Source: Paenibacillus sp. 37 (lineage in GTDB: Bacteria > Bacillota > Bacilli > Paenibacillales > Paenibacillaceae). Taken from it: a stretch of DNA of 64,000 bases. The first letter of the stretch is position 1. Each line of letters opens with the position of its first letter. A program made the translations under genes and the position numbers. Shown in pieces: positions 1-9,814 of the stretch. Below the pieces are notes generated by a model. That model worked only from the letters and a program-made list of their open reading frames with translations. It had not been told where the DNA came from and did no database searches. The stretch lies in contig NZ_CP043761.1 in the NCBI RefSeq assembly GCF_008386395.1, forward strand, positions 6,386,001 to 6,450,000, given 5' to 3'.

Positions 1-1020
<1,020 letters not shown>

Positions 1021-1030
1021 TCACCCCAAT

Positions 1031-1579
1031 CTACTGTACTCGTCTGTTAAAAGACTGCTCAAGACGTTCGAGCTTGCCAGCCAAGCTGCCGTCATAGATC
1101 GTATCGCCAATGGCGACTTTCAATCCGCCCAGCAGAGTCGGATCAACAATGTTCTCGATACGAATCTTTTTATTCACACGGCCACCGAATTCACGGGCTA
1201 CCGCTTCTTTTTCTTCATCATTCAATGCATAAGTCGAGTAGACACGTGCATCAGCGATGCCCAGCGACTCACCTTGGATCTTCCGATAATCATTCAGCAA
1301 GTCTCCCAGCAATTCAACGCGTCCGCGCTCAATCAACAACAAGACTGTACGAAGGACTGAATCGGATACCTTGCCATCAAGACTTGAGTGAATTACGTTC
1401 TGCTTGGCTTCATCAGAAATATTAGGGGATACGATAAATTTCTCGATATCTGCATCTCCGGTCAATGCACTGACTACTGCAACCAGTTCCTGTTCAACCT
1501 CAAGCACCTGCTGTTGCTGAAGTGCAACTTCGAACAATGCTTTCGCATAACGTTTGGCAACAATCGTATCGCGGCTCAT
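1031..1579 (-). CDS. atpH: ATP synthase F1 subunit delta
   Basis: Stator subunit joining the top of F1 to the b-subunit stalk. The 182 aa match the usual OSCP/delta length. The N-terminal helical half contains AKRYAKALFEVALQ, the standard delta opening. The C-terminal half has GGLKVAIGDTIYDGSLAGKL, the conserved block that contacts the b subunits. Its start overlaps the atpF stop by 4 bp (ATGA), so translation is probably coupled. It lies between atpF and atpA in the canonical order. Confidence 0.96.
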   Translation of the reverse strand: MSRDTIVAKRYAKALFEVALQQQQVLEVEQELVAVVSALTGDADIEKFIVSPNISDEAKQNVIHSSLDGKVSDSVLRTVLLLIERGRVELLGDLLNDYRKIQGESLGIADARVYSTYALNDEEKEAVAREFGGRVNKKIRIENIVDPTLLGGLKVAIGDTIYDGSLAGKLERLEQSFNRRVQ

Positions 1580-2064
1580 TGTCGGCCTCCTACCTCATTG
1601 AGGTATTGGTTCACAAGCTCTTCTTGTGCAGGACCGTTCTCAACTTCTTTTTTGATCAACTTGGATGCAATCTGAACGGAAGCTGTACCCAGTTCGCTGC
1701 GAAGTGCTGCGACTGCTTTGTTCTTCTCGCTCTCGATTTCGCGTACTGCGTCGTCTTTCAGACGATTAGCTTCAGCTTTTGCATCAGCCAAAATCGATTC
1801 AGCTTGTTTGCCACCTGTTTGTTTGGACTGTTCAATGATGTCGTAAGCATCTTGACGTGCTTGCTCAAGAGCTTGTTTTTGTTCCTCCACATAGGCAATG
1901 GCCTGTTCCCGAGTCTGTGCAGCCTCATTCATCTGCGTCATCACGAGTTCACGACGTTTTTCCATAATGGAGAACAAAGGCCCGAAGGCATAACGGCTAA
2001 GCAGCCAATATAAAATTGCAAATGCTACAATCGCAAGAAGCGTATTTTCCCATATGAAACTCAA
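1576..2064 (-). CDS. atpF: ATP synthase F0 subunit b
   Basis: Peripheral-stalk subunit: one N-terminal membrane helix followed by a long charged coiled coil. I start it at TTG 2064 (MSFIWENTLLAIVAFAILYW), because AGGAAGGAGTG sits just upstream of that codon. The in-frame ATG at 2103 has no good ribosome binding site and would add 13 non-conserved residues. The resulting 162 aa are typical. The helix is about residues 7-25, and the rest is Glu/Lys/Ala/Gln-rich (for example EEQKQALEQARQDAYD). It overlaps atpH by 4 bp. Confidence 0.95.
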   Translation of the reverse strand: MSFIWENTLLAIVAFAILYWLLSRYAFGPLFSIMEKRRELVMTQMNEAAQTREQAIAYVEEQKQALEQARQDAYDIIEQSKQTGGKQAESILADAKAEANRLKDDAVREIESEKNKAVAALRSELGTASVQIASKLIKKEVENGPAQEELVNQYLNEVGGRQ

Positions 2065-2132
2065 TCTGTTCACTCCTTCCTGGAGGTATCCTTGAAACGT
2101 CATCCGTTAGAACGGACATCACCTAAAAAGAA

Positions 2133-2160
2133 GGCGCGGATGGCTATGGCCTTCCCCGCC
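2133..2160 (-). other. Intercistronic stem-loop between atpE and atpF
   Basis: An imperfect GC-rich hairpin (arms starting GGCGCGGATGGC on the plus strand, about 11 pairs with two mismatches) lies directly after the atpE stop and before the atpF start. There is no T-run, so it is not a terminator. A structure here could protect the 3' end of a processed atpE transcript, since c is the most abundant F0 subunit. The hairpin is seen; the role is inference. Confidence 0.5.
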
Positions 2161-2177
2161 AAACCTTTAAAATTTAA

Positions 2178-2444
<267 letters not shown>

Positions 2445-2479
2445 TCAGCCTGTGAAGTAACCTTCGTAGGGCTTGAAAC

Positions 2480-3298
2480 TTAATGCTCATCGTGCGTCTC
2501 GATGCTCTGTGAAATGTACACCATCATCAAGATAACAAATACAAATGCCTGGATCGCACCGATAAAGATACTAAAACCTTGCCACACCATGAGCAGCGGA
2601 ATCGCTGCAATAGCACCAAACACTTTGAATGTGGTCAGTTTCAGGATCGTTGCGATCAGTACCTCACCTGCGAAGATATTCGCGAATAGACGCATACCAT
2701 GTGTCAATAGCTTGGATGCCGTCTCAATCAAGTTGATTGGCAAGAACAAGGCGAATGGCTTAAGGTAATGCTGGAGATATCCTTTAGTATTACGGAACAA
2801 TCCGAGTCCATGAGATACAAGGAACGCTACGAGAGCGAGTCCCATTGTTACAGACAGATCGGCTGTCGGTGATTTCCACCAAGCCAGTTCAACGTGAGGG
2901 TGAGCTTCCGGGTCCTTGGCATGCGCTTTATCAAATGCCTCCACCGCTGTAACTATCGGCTGACCGAATACCTGAGCCTGATTAACATCAGTTACTTCAG
3001 ATACAGCCACGAGCGGAAGACCTAGCATATTCCCTACAAAAATGAACATAATCATGGAAAGAGCGAGAGAGATAAAATGTTTACCTTTCTTCATATCCAT
3101 TGTACTGGAAATCAGATTGCGGACGAATTCTACTGCCCACTCCATAAAATTTTGCAGCTTGCCGGGGTTCTCAACGGATAATCTTCTTGTCGCTACTACA
3201 GCAAAAATAAAAACAATTGCACCTGTAACTACCAGCATCAACAGAACCGATAGATCGAGTCGAAATCCGCCAAGCATAATAATTGGAGCTTCATGCAT
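2480..3298 (-). CDS. atpB: ATP synthase F0 subunit a
   Basis: Membrane stator subunit forming the proton half-channels against the c-ring. I start it at ATG 3298 (MHEAPIIMLGGFRLDLSV), where AAAGGGGTGAG lies upstream; an upstream in-frame start would add 13 poorly conserved residues. The product is 272 aa with several hydrophobic segments. The conserved arginine sits in HGMRLFANIFAGE, and the last helix is the usual FVFVILMMVYISQSI. An unusually hydrophilic loop (about residues 85-120) follows the second helix. Confidence 0.95.
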   Translation of the reverse strand: MHEAPIIMLGGFRLDLSVLLMLVVTGAIVFIFAVVATRRLSVENPGKLQNFMEWAVEFVRNLISSTMDMKKGKHFISLALSMIMFIFVGNMLGLPLVAVSEVTDVNQAQVFGQPIVTAVEAFDKAHAKDPEAHPHVELAWWKSPTADLSVTMGLALVAFLVSHGLGLFRNTKGYLQHYLKPFALFLPINLIETASKLLTHGMRLFANIFAGEVLIATILKLTTFKVFGAIAAIPLLMVWQGFSIFIGAIQAFVFVILMMVYISQSIETHDEH

Positions 3299-3343
3299 AT
3301 TTTTCTCACCCCTTTCTCGACTTGAAAGCTGCAGCACCTAACA

Positions 3344-3721
3344 TCATTCTGCTCTGCGGGAATGGACAATCCCTATAATCAGTAAGGAATATTGTGCAAT
3401 GACGAGACCGCCTGCAACCGCATATGTATTGAAGTACTGCGGAAAGCGCATCGATATGAATATACCGAGCACAGCGAGTGCCGCCCTTGTCAAAAATCCC
3501 AGGTTGACACGCTTCAAGTTACCTTCTGCCGCATCATCAGACATTTTCCTTACTTTGTAGCCCAAGTAAAATGCATTGATCCAGCTAATTCCTGTACCCA
3601 GGGCCAGTCCCAAAGCAATTGTCTCCACACGTGGCATAAAGGCCGCTGCGAGAAAACAAATCATAAGAAAGTACATGATGAAAACAGTCAACGATCTGCG
3701 GTATCTGGTTAGTTCACTCAT
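3344..3721 (-). CDS. atpI: ATP synthase subunit I (AtpI)
   Basis: Small membrane protein of the AtpI family, which helps assemble the c-ring in several bacteria. It has 125 aa from ATG 3721, with about four hydrophobic helices and the polar stretch YKVRKMSDDAAEGNLKR between helices 2 and 3. Its start lies inside the 3' end of the preceding atpZ-type gene (8-bp overlap), with GGGGGAAAG serving as ribosome binding site. AtpI proteins diverge fast, so the call rests on size, topology and position at the head of the atp operon. Confidence 0.85.
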   Translation of the reverse strand: MSELTRYRRSLTVFIMYFLMICFLAAAFMPRVETIALGLALGTGISWINAFYLGYKVRKMSDDAAEGNLKRVNLGFLTRAALAVLGIFISMRFPQYFNTYAVAGGLVIAQYSLLIIGIVHSRRAE

Positions 3722-3968
3722 CACTTTCCCCCATGAATTTTTTCGCGATAAAGTAGATGCTTACACCGCCTGCCGCAAGAAAAAAGAGAACGCTTACGGC
3801 GATCCATATTCCGTTACCTCCAATGGTCTTGTCCAACCAGGAGCCAGCGTAATATCCGGCAACAGCGAGAATGGCAATCTCGATCCCAAAAGCTGTCACG
3901 AGCCCCATCGCTTTCCATACATTATCGTCATGGTTACGGGATGAATTTGGTTTGTTCGAATCGGCCAT
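3714..3968 (-). CDS. AtpZ/AtpI-type small membrane protein, first gene of atp operon
   Basis: An 84-aa protein with a charged N-terminus (MADSNKPNSSRNHDDN) followed by two transmembrane helices, as in the AtpZ family often found just before atpI. In other bacteria AtpZ has been linked to c-ring assembly or Mg2+ handling; the role here is not shown. I prefer ATG 3968, with AAGGGTGG about 8 bp upstream, over the in-frame GTG at 3980. It is the first gene after the atp promoter. Confidence 0.82.
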   Translation of the reverse strand: MADSNKPNSSRNHDDNVWKAMGLVTAFGIEIAILAVAGYYAGSWLDKTIGGNGIWIAVSVLFFLAAGGVSIYFIAKKFMGESDE

Positions 3969-3997
3969 TTTCCACGCCACCCTTGCAATCCCAGTTA

Positions 3998-4027
3998 ATT
4001 TTACTGAATGATGAGAGCCTTTGTCAA
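3998..4027 (-). promoter_or_regulatory. Sigma-A promoter of the atp operon
   Basis: Reading the minus strand, TTGACA (4027-4022) and TAAAAT (4003-3998) are separated by 18 bp. The -35 is a perfect consensus and the -10 has one mismatch. It lies about 30 bp before the first atp start codon, consistent with a short leader. No other promoter as good is visible upstream of atpZ. Confidence 0.75.
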
Positions 4028-4103
4028 TTGAATGATTTTAGCGTTTTAAAGGGGGAAACGACGGGAATACAGACCCTCAAAGCCCATAAACCCGCGTAAA
4101 CCG

Positions 4104-4118
4104 TACAGTTTAACTGTA
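4104..4118. promoter_or_regulatory. Inverted repeat in the mnaA-atp intergenic region
   Basis: TACAGTT and AACTGTA form perfect 7-bp arms around a single T, about 80 bp upstream of the atp -35. It could be an operator or a small cruciform. There is no T-run, so it is not a terminator. Function unknown. Confidence 0.35.
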
Positions 4119-4153
4119 TGCTTGCCCTTTATAAATCCGTCAGAAAAAATGTA

Positions 4154-5311
4154 TTATTTTTTGAATTTTCTGTGAAATGATTCCGGACGCTCACTATTTA
4201 CACCAAAATGGTGCAAAATCGCATTGACAATTCTTTCCGAAGCATGTCCATCACCGTATGGATTGGCAGCCTGGCTCATGCTTGCATACAGGGTTTTGTC
4301 TGTAAGCAGAGCTTTGGTCCGTTCATACACACGTTCCTCTTCGGTACCTACCAATTCCAGCGTTCCGGCTTCAATACCTTCCGGGCGTTCTGTTGTATCG
4401 CGCAATACGAGCACAGGCACACCAAACGAAGGAGCTTCTTCCTGCAAACCGCCTGAATCGGTCAAAATCAAGTGAGTGTGCGGGTAAAAGTTATGCAAAT
4501 CCACCACGTCTAGCGGATCAATTAATTGAATACGGGGATGATTCCCCAAAATCGCGTGAGCCGGCTCCTTCACAGCAGGACTTGGATGCACCGGGTACAC
4601 GATGGCAATATCTTCGAATTCGTCGGCAATCCGTTTGACGGCCTGGAAAATGTTGCGGTGAGGCTCGCCCTGAGATTCACGGCGATGAGCTGTCATCAGC
4701 ACAAGGCGTTTGCCTTGGGCCCAATCAAGTACCGGGTGTGTGTAGTCCTCCCGTACAGTATATTGAAACACATCTGTTACCGTGTTGCCTGTGACGTACG
4801 TACTAGACTTCGATTTATTTTCTTTGGCAAGATTGGAAGAAGACCAATCCGTAGGCGCAAAGTGTAGATCAGCCAGTACTCCCGTCAGCTGACGGTTCAT
4901 CTCTTCCGGATATGGAGACAGCTTGTTCCACGTCCGCAGCCCCGCTTCCACATGTCCTACCTGAATCTGTTGCAAGAATGCTGCGTAGCTCGCTACAAAG
5001 GTAGTTAATGTATCCCCGTGAACGAGTACAATATCCGGCTTAGCTTCGGCTAACACCGGCTCCAGACCGCCAAGCACACGAATTGTGATTTCATTCAATG
5101 TCTGACGGTCCTTCATTACATCCAGATCATAATCGGGATGAATGTCGAAAACTTCAAGTACCTGATCCAACATCTGGCGATGCTGCGCAGTTACGCAAAC
5201 AATAGATTCAATAGACTCAGGGTGTTTCTGCAATTCCAAAATAAGCGGAGCCATCTTGATGGCTTCCGGACGCACCCCGAAGATCGTCATGACTTTAATT
5301 TTGTTGGACAT
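4154..5311 (-). CDS. mnaA: UDP-N-acetylglucosamine 2-epimerase (non-hydrolysing)
   Basis: Interconverts UDP-GlcNAc and UDP-ManNAc in the cytoplasm, supplying ManNAc for wall teichoic acid linkage units or other polymers. The 385 aa match the WecB/MnaA family. Visible blocks include FGVRPEAIKMAPL (residues 11-23), HGDTLTT, HVEAGLRTW, the substrate-site MTAHRRES, and LTDSGGLQEEAPSFGVPVLVLRDTTERPE. AAGGGG lies before the ATG. It sits between upp and atp, as its counterpart does in other Paenibacillus-like genomes. Confidence 0.95.
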   Translation of the reverse strand: MSNKIKVMTIFGVRPEAIKMAPLILELQKHPESIESIVCVTAQHRQMLDQVLEVFDIHPDYDLDVMKDRQTLNEITIRVLGGLEPVLAEAKPDIVLVHGDTLTTFVASYAAFLQQIQVGHVEAGLRTWNKLSPYPEEMNRQLTGVLADLHFAPTDWSSSNLAKENKSKSSTYVTGNTVTDVFQYTVREDYTHPVLDWAQGKRLVLMTAHRRESQGEPHRNIFQAVKRIADEFEDIAIVYPVHPSPAVKEPAHAILGNHPRIQLIDPLDVVDLHNFYPHTHLILTDSGGLQEEAPSFGVPVLVLRDTTERPEGIEAGTLELVGTEEERVYERTKALLTDKTLYASMSQAANPYGDGHASERIVNAILHHFGVNSERPESFHRKFKK

Positions 5312-5361
5312 TCGAGCAAAGCCCCTTTTCTATAAGTTCCGATTACAAGCATGAGATATGC

Positions 5362-5991
5362 TTATTTAGTGCCGTATAGACGGTCTCCTGCATCTCCAAG
5401 CCCTGGAACGATATAACCATGATCATCCAGACGGTCGTCCAATGCTGCTACATAGATGTCCACATCGGGATGTGCATCTTGCACAGCTTTTACGCCTTCC
5501 GGTGCTGCAACCAGGTTCATCATTTTGATTTGGGTACAGCCACGTTTTTTGAGCACATCAATAGCTGCAATCGCCGAACCGCCCGTTGCCAGCATCGGAT
5601 CAATTACGATCAATTGACGCTCTGTCACGTCTGTAGGCAGTTTGGTGTAGTATTCTACCGGTTGCAGTGTTTCCGGATCACGGAACAGACCAACATGTCC
5701 AACTTTTGCCGCTGGCAACAATTTCACAACGCCATCCAGCATTCCGAGTCCTGCGCGCAGAATTGGCACGAGTCCGAGCATACGTCCAGAGATGACTTTA
5801 CCTTGTGTTGCAGCTACAGGTGTCTGTACATCAATCGTCTCCAGTTCAACATCTCTTGTAATCTCATAAGCCATCAACGTTGCTACTTCATCCACCAATT
5901 CACGAAAATCTTTCGTATTCGTACGCATGTCGCGTATAAACGTCAGTTTGTGTTGAATCAAAGGGTGATCACATATTACTAATTTTCCCAT
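5362..5991 (-). CDS. upp: Uracil phosphoribosyltransferase
   Basis: Salvages uracil with PRPP to give UMP. The 209 aa equal the usual bacterial length. The PRPP-binding loop is [17 protein letters not shown] (about residues 128-144), and the C-terminal uracil-binding block [17 protein letters not shown] is intact. GGAGGGAC precedes the ATG. Position downstream of glyA matches B. subtilis. A terminator and a palindromic repeat separate it from glyA, so it probably has its own promoter. Confidence 0.97.
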   Translation of the reverse strand: MGKLVICDHPLIQHKLTFIRDMRTNTKDFRELVDEVATLMAYEITRDVELETIDVQTPVAATQGKVISGRMLGLVPILRAGLGMLDGVVKLLPAAKVGHVGLFRDPETLQPVEYYTKLPTDVTERQLIVIDPMLATGGSAIAAIDVLKKRGCTQIKMMNLVAAPEGVKAVQDAHPDVDIYVAALDDRLDDHGYIVPGLGDAGDRLYGTK

Positions 5992-6144
5992 CTAATTTGT
6001 CCCTCCGGTAAGTTCTTCATGTTCAGCATTTCCAAATATACCTAGCCACCATTCATGGGCTCGATAAATCCTGTATATTATATCATCACCAACAACGAAT
6101 TACACCATCAAAGGGCACCCAATCATTACAGATTACCGAATCCT

Positions 6145-6187
6145 ATAAAAAACAGGACCGGAAAATGATCCATCCGGTCCTGTTTTG
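6145..6187 (-). terminator. Rho-independent terminator downstream of glyA
   Basis: A 13-bp stem, AAAACAGGACCGG against CCGGTCCTGTTTT, with a T-run on both strands, so it can act in either direction. On the minus strand it would end transcripts coming from glyA before upp. Confidence 0.85.
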
Positions 6188-6245
6188 CTCTTGCTGTTAT
6201 GTCGTTGAGAAAATGAAAATGATGAATACAATGGCACTCCGCCTA

Positions 6246-6354
6246 CAGAATGATCCTTCGATCGCTGTTATCCCCAGATTTTTTTTATTCCCCTTTTAAC
6301 AAGGGAAAAATCCGGGGATAAAGGCGAACGCTTCGCTTCTGCGTTCTCATTCTG
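6246..6354. repeat. Palindromic intergenic repeat, copy 1
   Basis: A nested palindrome of 109 bp. Outer arms are CAGAATGA (6246) and TCATTCTG (6347). The core runs from TATCCCC (6269) to GGGGATA (6320) and includes GATTTTT/AAAAATC and an inner CCCCTT/AAGGG hairpin. The block from GATCGCTGTTATCCCC onward recurs at 34434-34492. It occupies the glyA-upp gap, with no open frame, and looks like a REP/MITE-type element. Confidence 0.75.
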
Positions 6355-6420
6355 TCTGCTTCGTTTTTTTGTATCCCATTTTAAGAACATCTCAAATAAA
6401 AACAACACGAGCAAAGTTTT

Positions 6421-7668
6421 TTAGTATTTAAGGTCGGTATAGAGTGGGAATTGGTCTGTCAGTGCAGTCACTTCTGCACGAGCTTCATCCAGCTTCGCCG
6501 TATCTTTTGGATTTTTCAACGTTTTGGCAATGATCTTACCAATAGCAACCATCGCTTCTTCGTTCATGCCACGGGAAGTTGCAGCAGGTGTTCCAATTCG
6601 AATACCACTCGTTACAAACGGGCTTGTAGGGTCGAATGGAATGGCATTTTTGTTCACGGTAATACCGATGGAATCAAGCACATGCTCAGCTTCCTTACCT
6701 GTGATGTTCACACTGCGTGTGTCGATCAGCATCAAGTGGTTATCTGTACCACCGGATACGATGTTCAATCCTTCAGCGATCAGTGTTTCAGCCAGAACCT
6801 GTGCGTTTTTCACGACGTTCTGTGCATATGTTTTGAACTCTGGTTGCAATGCTTCTCCGAATGCTACCGCTTTGGAAGCGATCACGTGCATCAGAGGTCC
6901 ACCTTGGGAACCTGGGAATACCGCTTTATCAATCGCTGCTGCCCACGCTTTGCGGCACAGAATCATACCACCGCGAGGTCCACGCAGCGTTTTGTGTGTA
7001 GTTGTTGTTACGAAATGCGCATGTGGAACCGGGTTTGGATGCAAACCAGCAGCTACCAGTCCTGCGATATGAGCCATATCCACCATGAACAAAGCACCTA
7101 CATCATTGGCGATGGAAGCCAGCTTTTCAAAATCAATGGTACGCGGATATGCACTTGCACCTGCAACGATCAGACGAGGGCGGTGTTTGAAAGCCGCTTT
7201 GCGTACTTCATCATAATCAATCAGGAATGTATCTTCCTGTACACCGTATGCTACAAAGTTGTACAGCAAACCGGAGGCGTTAACCGGGCTACCGTGTGTG
7301 AGGTGTCCACCATGGGCAAGGTTCATACCAAGTACAGTATCACCAGGTTTCAACGCTGCAAGATATACTGCCATGTTCGCTTGTGCACCGGAGTGAGGTT
7401 GAACATTCACGTGTTCTGCTCCGAACAATTCTTTTGCACGATCACGCGCGATGTCTTCAACGATGTCCACATGCTCACAACCGCCATAGTAACGTTTACC
7501 TGGATATCCTTCAGCGTACTTGTTGGTCAGAACAGATCCCATTGCTTCAATTACTGCTTCACTTACGATGTTCTCGGATGCAATCAGTTCGATGTTGTTC
7601 TGTTGACGTTTCAGTTCAAGATTCATCGCTTCCAGTACTGCCGGGTCATTCTTGCGCAATTGTTCCAT
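6421..7668 (-). CDS. glyA: Serine hydroxymethyltransferase
   Basis: PLP enzyme converting serine and tetrahydrofolate to glycine and 5,10-methylene-THF, the main one-carbon source for purines and dTMP. The 415 aa are full length. The PLP lysine is in [14 protein letters not shown] (about residue 225), with YPGKRYYGG and [13 protein letters not shown] also intact. It lies 41 bp after ywlG in what looks like one transcript led by a ZTP riboswitch, which ties its expression to folate status. Confidence 0.97.
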   Translation of the reverse strand: MEQLRKNDPAVLEAMNLELKRQQNNIELIASENIVSEAVIEAMGSVLTNKYAEGYPGKRYYGGCEHVDIVEDIARDRAKELFGAEHVNVQPHSGAQANMAVYLAALKPGDTVLGMNLAHGGHLTHGSPVNASGLLYNFVAYGVQEDTFLIDYDEVRKAAFKHRPRLIVAGASAYPRTIDFEKLASIANDVGALFMVDMAHIAGLVAAGLHPNPVPHAHFVTTTTHKTLRGPRGGMILCRKAWAAAIDKAVFPGSQGGPLMHVIASKAVAFGEALQPEFKTYAQNVVKNAQVLAETLIAEGLNIVSGGTDNHLMLIDTRSVNITGKEAEHVLDSIGITVNKNAIPFDPTSPFVTSGIRIGTPAATSRGMNEEAMVAIGKIIAKTLKNPKDTAKLDEARAEVTALTDQFPLYTDLKY

Positions 7669-7709
7669 GATTAAATTCCTCCCAAGTATAGTGAAGTAGG
7701 TTGAATATG

Positions 7710-8303
7710 TTAGTCACAAAATGTTGAATCTGGTTGTTCTTCCATACGATACACCGCGCGTTCGCCGCCAATCAACTTCGGACGGGTCAACGCTGTGGTC
7801 ACACGTGCATCTCCAACGTAACGGAGCGCTGTACGATAGGGTACGGCTACATGCCGGAGATGCATCCCAATCATCGTCTCCCCAATGTCCAGACCCGCAT
7901 GGGCCTGCACATGTTCAGCCAGGCATGGATCGGTCAGCGAACGATATGCTGCGGATGCCATTGAACCTCCGGCCTTGGGCACGGGTATAGCACCAACCTC
8001 GGTCAATCCAAGACGAGTAAGCACAGAACGTTCCATGACCAGCGCACGGTTCAGATGCTCACAACATTGGAATACCGTGTCAAAACCGAATTCCTCCTGC
8101 ACCTCGCGTATACCCGCAAGAAGCTGCTGCGCCACTTCAATGGCACCACTCGTACCAATCCGAGCGCCTGCGACTTCACTTGTGCTTGTACCGATCACAA
8201 CGATCTGTCCAGGCCCAAGCTGTCCGGCAAGCGCCAGTTCATGCAGAATAGACGCGGTCTGTTCCTGCAATCCGGGTTGTTCCGAATCTAACTCTATAGT
8301 CAT
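7710..8303 (-). CDS. ywlG: UPF0340 / TIGR01440 family protein (YwlG)
   Basis: A 197-aa member of the conserved YwlG family, whose function is unknown. I start it at ATG 8303 ([15 protein letters not shown]), because CGGGAGG lies 8-10 bp upstream; a longer frame reaching 8381 lacks a site. Family-type blocks include [30 protein letters not shown] and [19 protein letters not shown]. Its position directly before glyA is kept in B. subtilis. A riboswitch and terminator lie in its leader. Confidence 0.9.
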   Translation of the reverse strand: MTIELDSEQPGLQEQTASILHELALAGQLGPGQIVVIGTSTSEVAGARIGTSGAIEVAQQLLAGIREVQEEFGFDTVFQCCEHLNRALVMERSVLTRLGLTEVGAIPVPKAGGSMASAAYRSLTDPCLAEHVQAHAGLDIGETMIGMHLRHVAVPYRTALRYVGDARVTTALTRPKLIGGERAVYRMEEQPDSTFCD

Positions 8304-8410
8304 CCTATCATCGCCTCCCGATAAAATCATGCCCGCTGTCTCTTGGCTGTCCTTCGTATTCTTGAACGGCATCTCAGGCACTATTATAGCGAATAATCAG
8401 ATGAAAGACG

Positions 8411-8451
8411 AAAAAAAGAGCAGTCTGCGGGTAACGCAGAATTGCTCTTTT
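8411..8451 (-). terminator. Terminator of the ZTP riboswitch expression platform
   Basis: On the minus strand AAAGAGCA and CTGCG pair with CGCAG and TGCTCTTT, followed by seven T residues. It starts right after the aptamer and lies about 110 bp before the ywlG start. It is best read as the conditional terminator that ligand binding would prevent. Confidence 0.8.
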
Positions 8452-8523
8452 GCCCAGGCGACCGGCCGTTTGTTCCGGTGCTCCATCGTGGTTATGCCCA
8501 CTTCGTCGCCAGTTACACCGGAT
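8452..8523 (-). ncRNA. ZTP (pfl) riboswitch aptamer
   Basis: Senses the purine intermediate ZTP/ZMP, which builds up when 10-formyl-THF is short. On the minus strand the ordered consensus pieces are: outer stem CCGGTG...CACCGG, internal ACTGGCGAC, hairpin GTGGGCATAACCAC, GGAGC, then GGTCGCCTGGGC at the 3' end. GGCGAC can pair with GTCGCC, giving the pseudoknot of the pfl fold. An intrinsic terminator follows and ywlG-glyA lies downstream. In known cases ligand binding turns expression on, a sensible control for the one-carbon enzyme GlyA. Confidence 0.88.
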
Positions 8524-8539
8524 CCCTGTTTTCCCCTTC

Positions 8540-8568
8540 ATCATAAAACATCACGCGTTTAAAATCAA
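8540..8568 (-). promoter_or_regulatory. Promoter of the riboswitch-ywlG-glyA unit
   Basis: TTGATT (8568-8563) and TATGAT (8545-8540) on the minus strand with exact 17-bp spacing, ending about 17 bp before the aptamer. This is where a riboswitch promoter should be. Confidence 0.7.
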
Positions 8569-8622
8569 CGGTTAATTTACATCATGTGTCCTATTTCTAT
8601 AACCTGCCCCGCAGGATCAGAT

Positions 8623-9195
8623 TTAACCCAGCTTATCCAAAAGCCGGTCCAATGCCGTCCGAATCTCAGCTGCAGCTATATTGTAATCATCACGACTTCC
8701 CCCAAACGGATCGGAGATGTCGAAACTTGGAATTCGTTGTCTAATCTCAATGGCTCGCTCCCGCTCCGATGCCAGGATCTCTTGCCCAAGGGCACGTTTC
8801 ATCTCAAGTGTTGCAAACAGGCTGTCCAACTCCTGAACATCACTTAATACCTGTTCATCATCCTCCACATATTCTTTCAATGTATAGGTTTTGTGGACTG
8901 CGTCGGGAAAAACCTGCATGACATGCTGCTTATGACTCCGTGTTAATGTAAGAACCAGATCGGCCCAACCTACCAGGTTAGAGCTAAGCTGTGTGGAATG
9001 AGGTGGACCTTCAACGTTATGATCTCTCAAAACCGCTTCAGCATGTCGGGAGATCGGCATCCCCGACGTTGCTGCCACACCTGCAGAGCGAACCTCTAAC
9101 TGAATGCCGCGCTCCGATGCCAGTTTTCGCAAAAGCCCCTCTGCCATGGGGCTGCGGCACGTATTTCCAGTACATACGAATAAAATATGTTTCAT
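8623..9195 (-). CDS. ywlE: Protein-arginine phosphatase (low-molecular-weight PTP family)
   Basis: Removes phosphate from phospho-arginine residues added by McsB, opposing the protein-degradation and stress tag of Firmicutes. The 190-aa product has the catalytic loop CTGNTCRS (residues 8-15). The Thr after Asn, rather than the Ile/Leu of tyrosine phosphatases, marks arginine specificity in this family. The general-acid motif is ISDPFGG near residue 160. It is longer than B. subtilis YwlE, with extra sequence around residues 100-140. It follows mntP after 58 bp. Confidence 0.92.
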   Translation of the reverse strand: MKHILFVCTGNTCRSPMAEGLLRKLASERGIQLEVRSAGVAATSGMPISRHAEAVLRDHNVEGPPHSTQLSSNLVGWADLVLTLTRSHKQHVMQVFPDAVHKTYTLKEYVEDDEQVLSDVQELDSLFATLEMKRALGQEILASERERAIEIRQRIPSFDISDPFGGSRDDYNIAAAEIRTALDRLLDKLG

Positions 9196-9253
9196 TGTGT
9201 TAGCCTCCCCATTTTACATATGATGCGAATGATATGATATCTCAAGTTTTATT

Positions 9254-9814
9254 CTAAAATATAAACAAAAGTCCAAACGCAAGCAAGATTGCGCCACCAA
9301 TGGCCTCACCGTAATCCCCAAGATTCTGGCTCACCCGACGGCCTAATAGCAGACCCATAACCGACATCACCCCGCCACAAACACCAAAGGCAAGTACCGT
9401 CAAGATCAGATCACCGCTAAACATCCCTAAGGAAACGCCAACGGAGAACGAATCCACACTTACGCTGAGGGAGAACAAAATAACGCCGAGCAGGGAACGG
9501 TGGTCCACCAGCTTGGTATCACCTTCACGGAATGCATTCAGAATCATATGAGCACCTAACAGAACAAGCAATCCACCTGCCGCATACGTCGTAATGTCAC
9601 CGAGCAGGGAGCTGACGTATTTGCCCATATACATGCCGATGAGCGGCATGATGATATGAAATAGCGCCGTTACAATACTGATTCGCAATACATCCCGCAG
9701 CCGAATGCCCTTCATGCCAATTCCGATCCCGAGTGAGAACGCATCGAGGCCAAGCGCAACAGCCATGATCAAAATGGTTACCAACTGCCCTACATGGGCA
9801 GACACATCCCACAT
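9254..9814 (-). CDS. mntP: Manganese efflux pump MntP
   Basis: Six-helix inner-membrane exporter of Mn2+. The 186 aa contain the two family repeats, each with a conserved Asp-Ala/Ser-Phe-Ser helix: LGLDAFSLGIGIG near residue 25 and VSVDSFSVGVSLG near residue 125. I favour ATG 9814, because GGGGG sits about 7 bp upstream; the ATG at 9820 lies too close. It is the counterpart of ywlD in the B. subtilis block. I saw no convincing Mn2+ riboswitch upstream. Confidence 0.9.
   Translation of the reverse strand: MWDVSAHVGQLVTILIMAVALGLDAFSLGIGIGMKGIRLRDVLRISIVTALFHIIMPLIGMYMGKYVSSLLGDITTYAAGGLLVLLGAHMILNAFREGDTKLVDHRSLLGVILFSLSVSVDSFSVGVSLGMFSGDLILTVLAFGVCGGVMSVMGLLLGRRVSQNLGDYGEAIGGAILLAFGLLFIF

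Noticed and set aside
6451..7674. 407-codon frame on the plus strand opposite glyA
   Set aside because: Cys/His/Phe-rich composition typical of an antisense shadow of a strongly biased gene; no ribosome binding site or domain.
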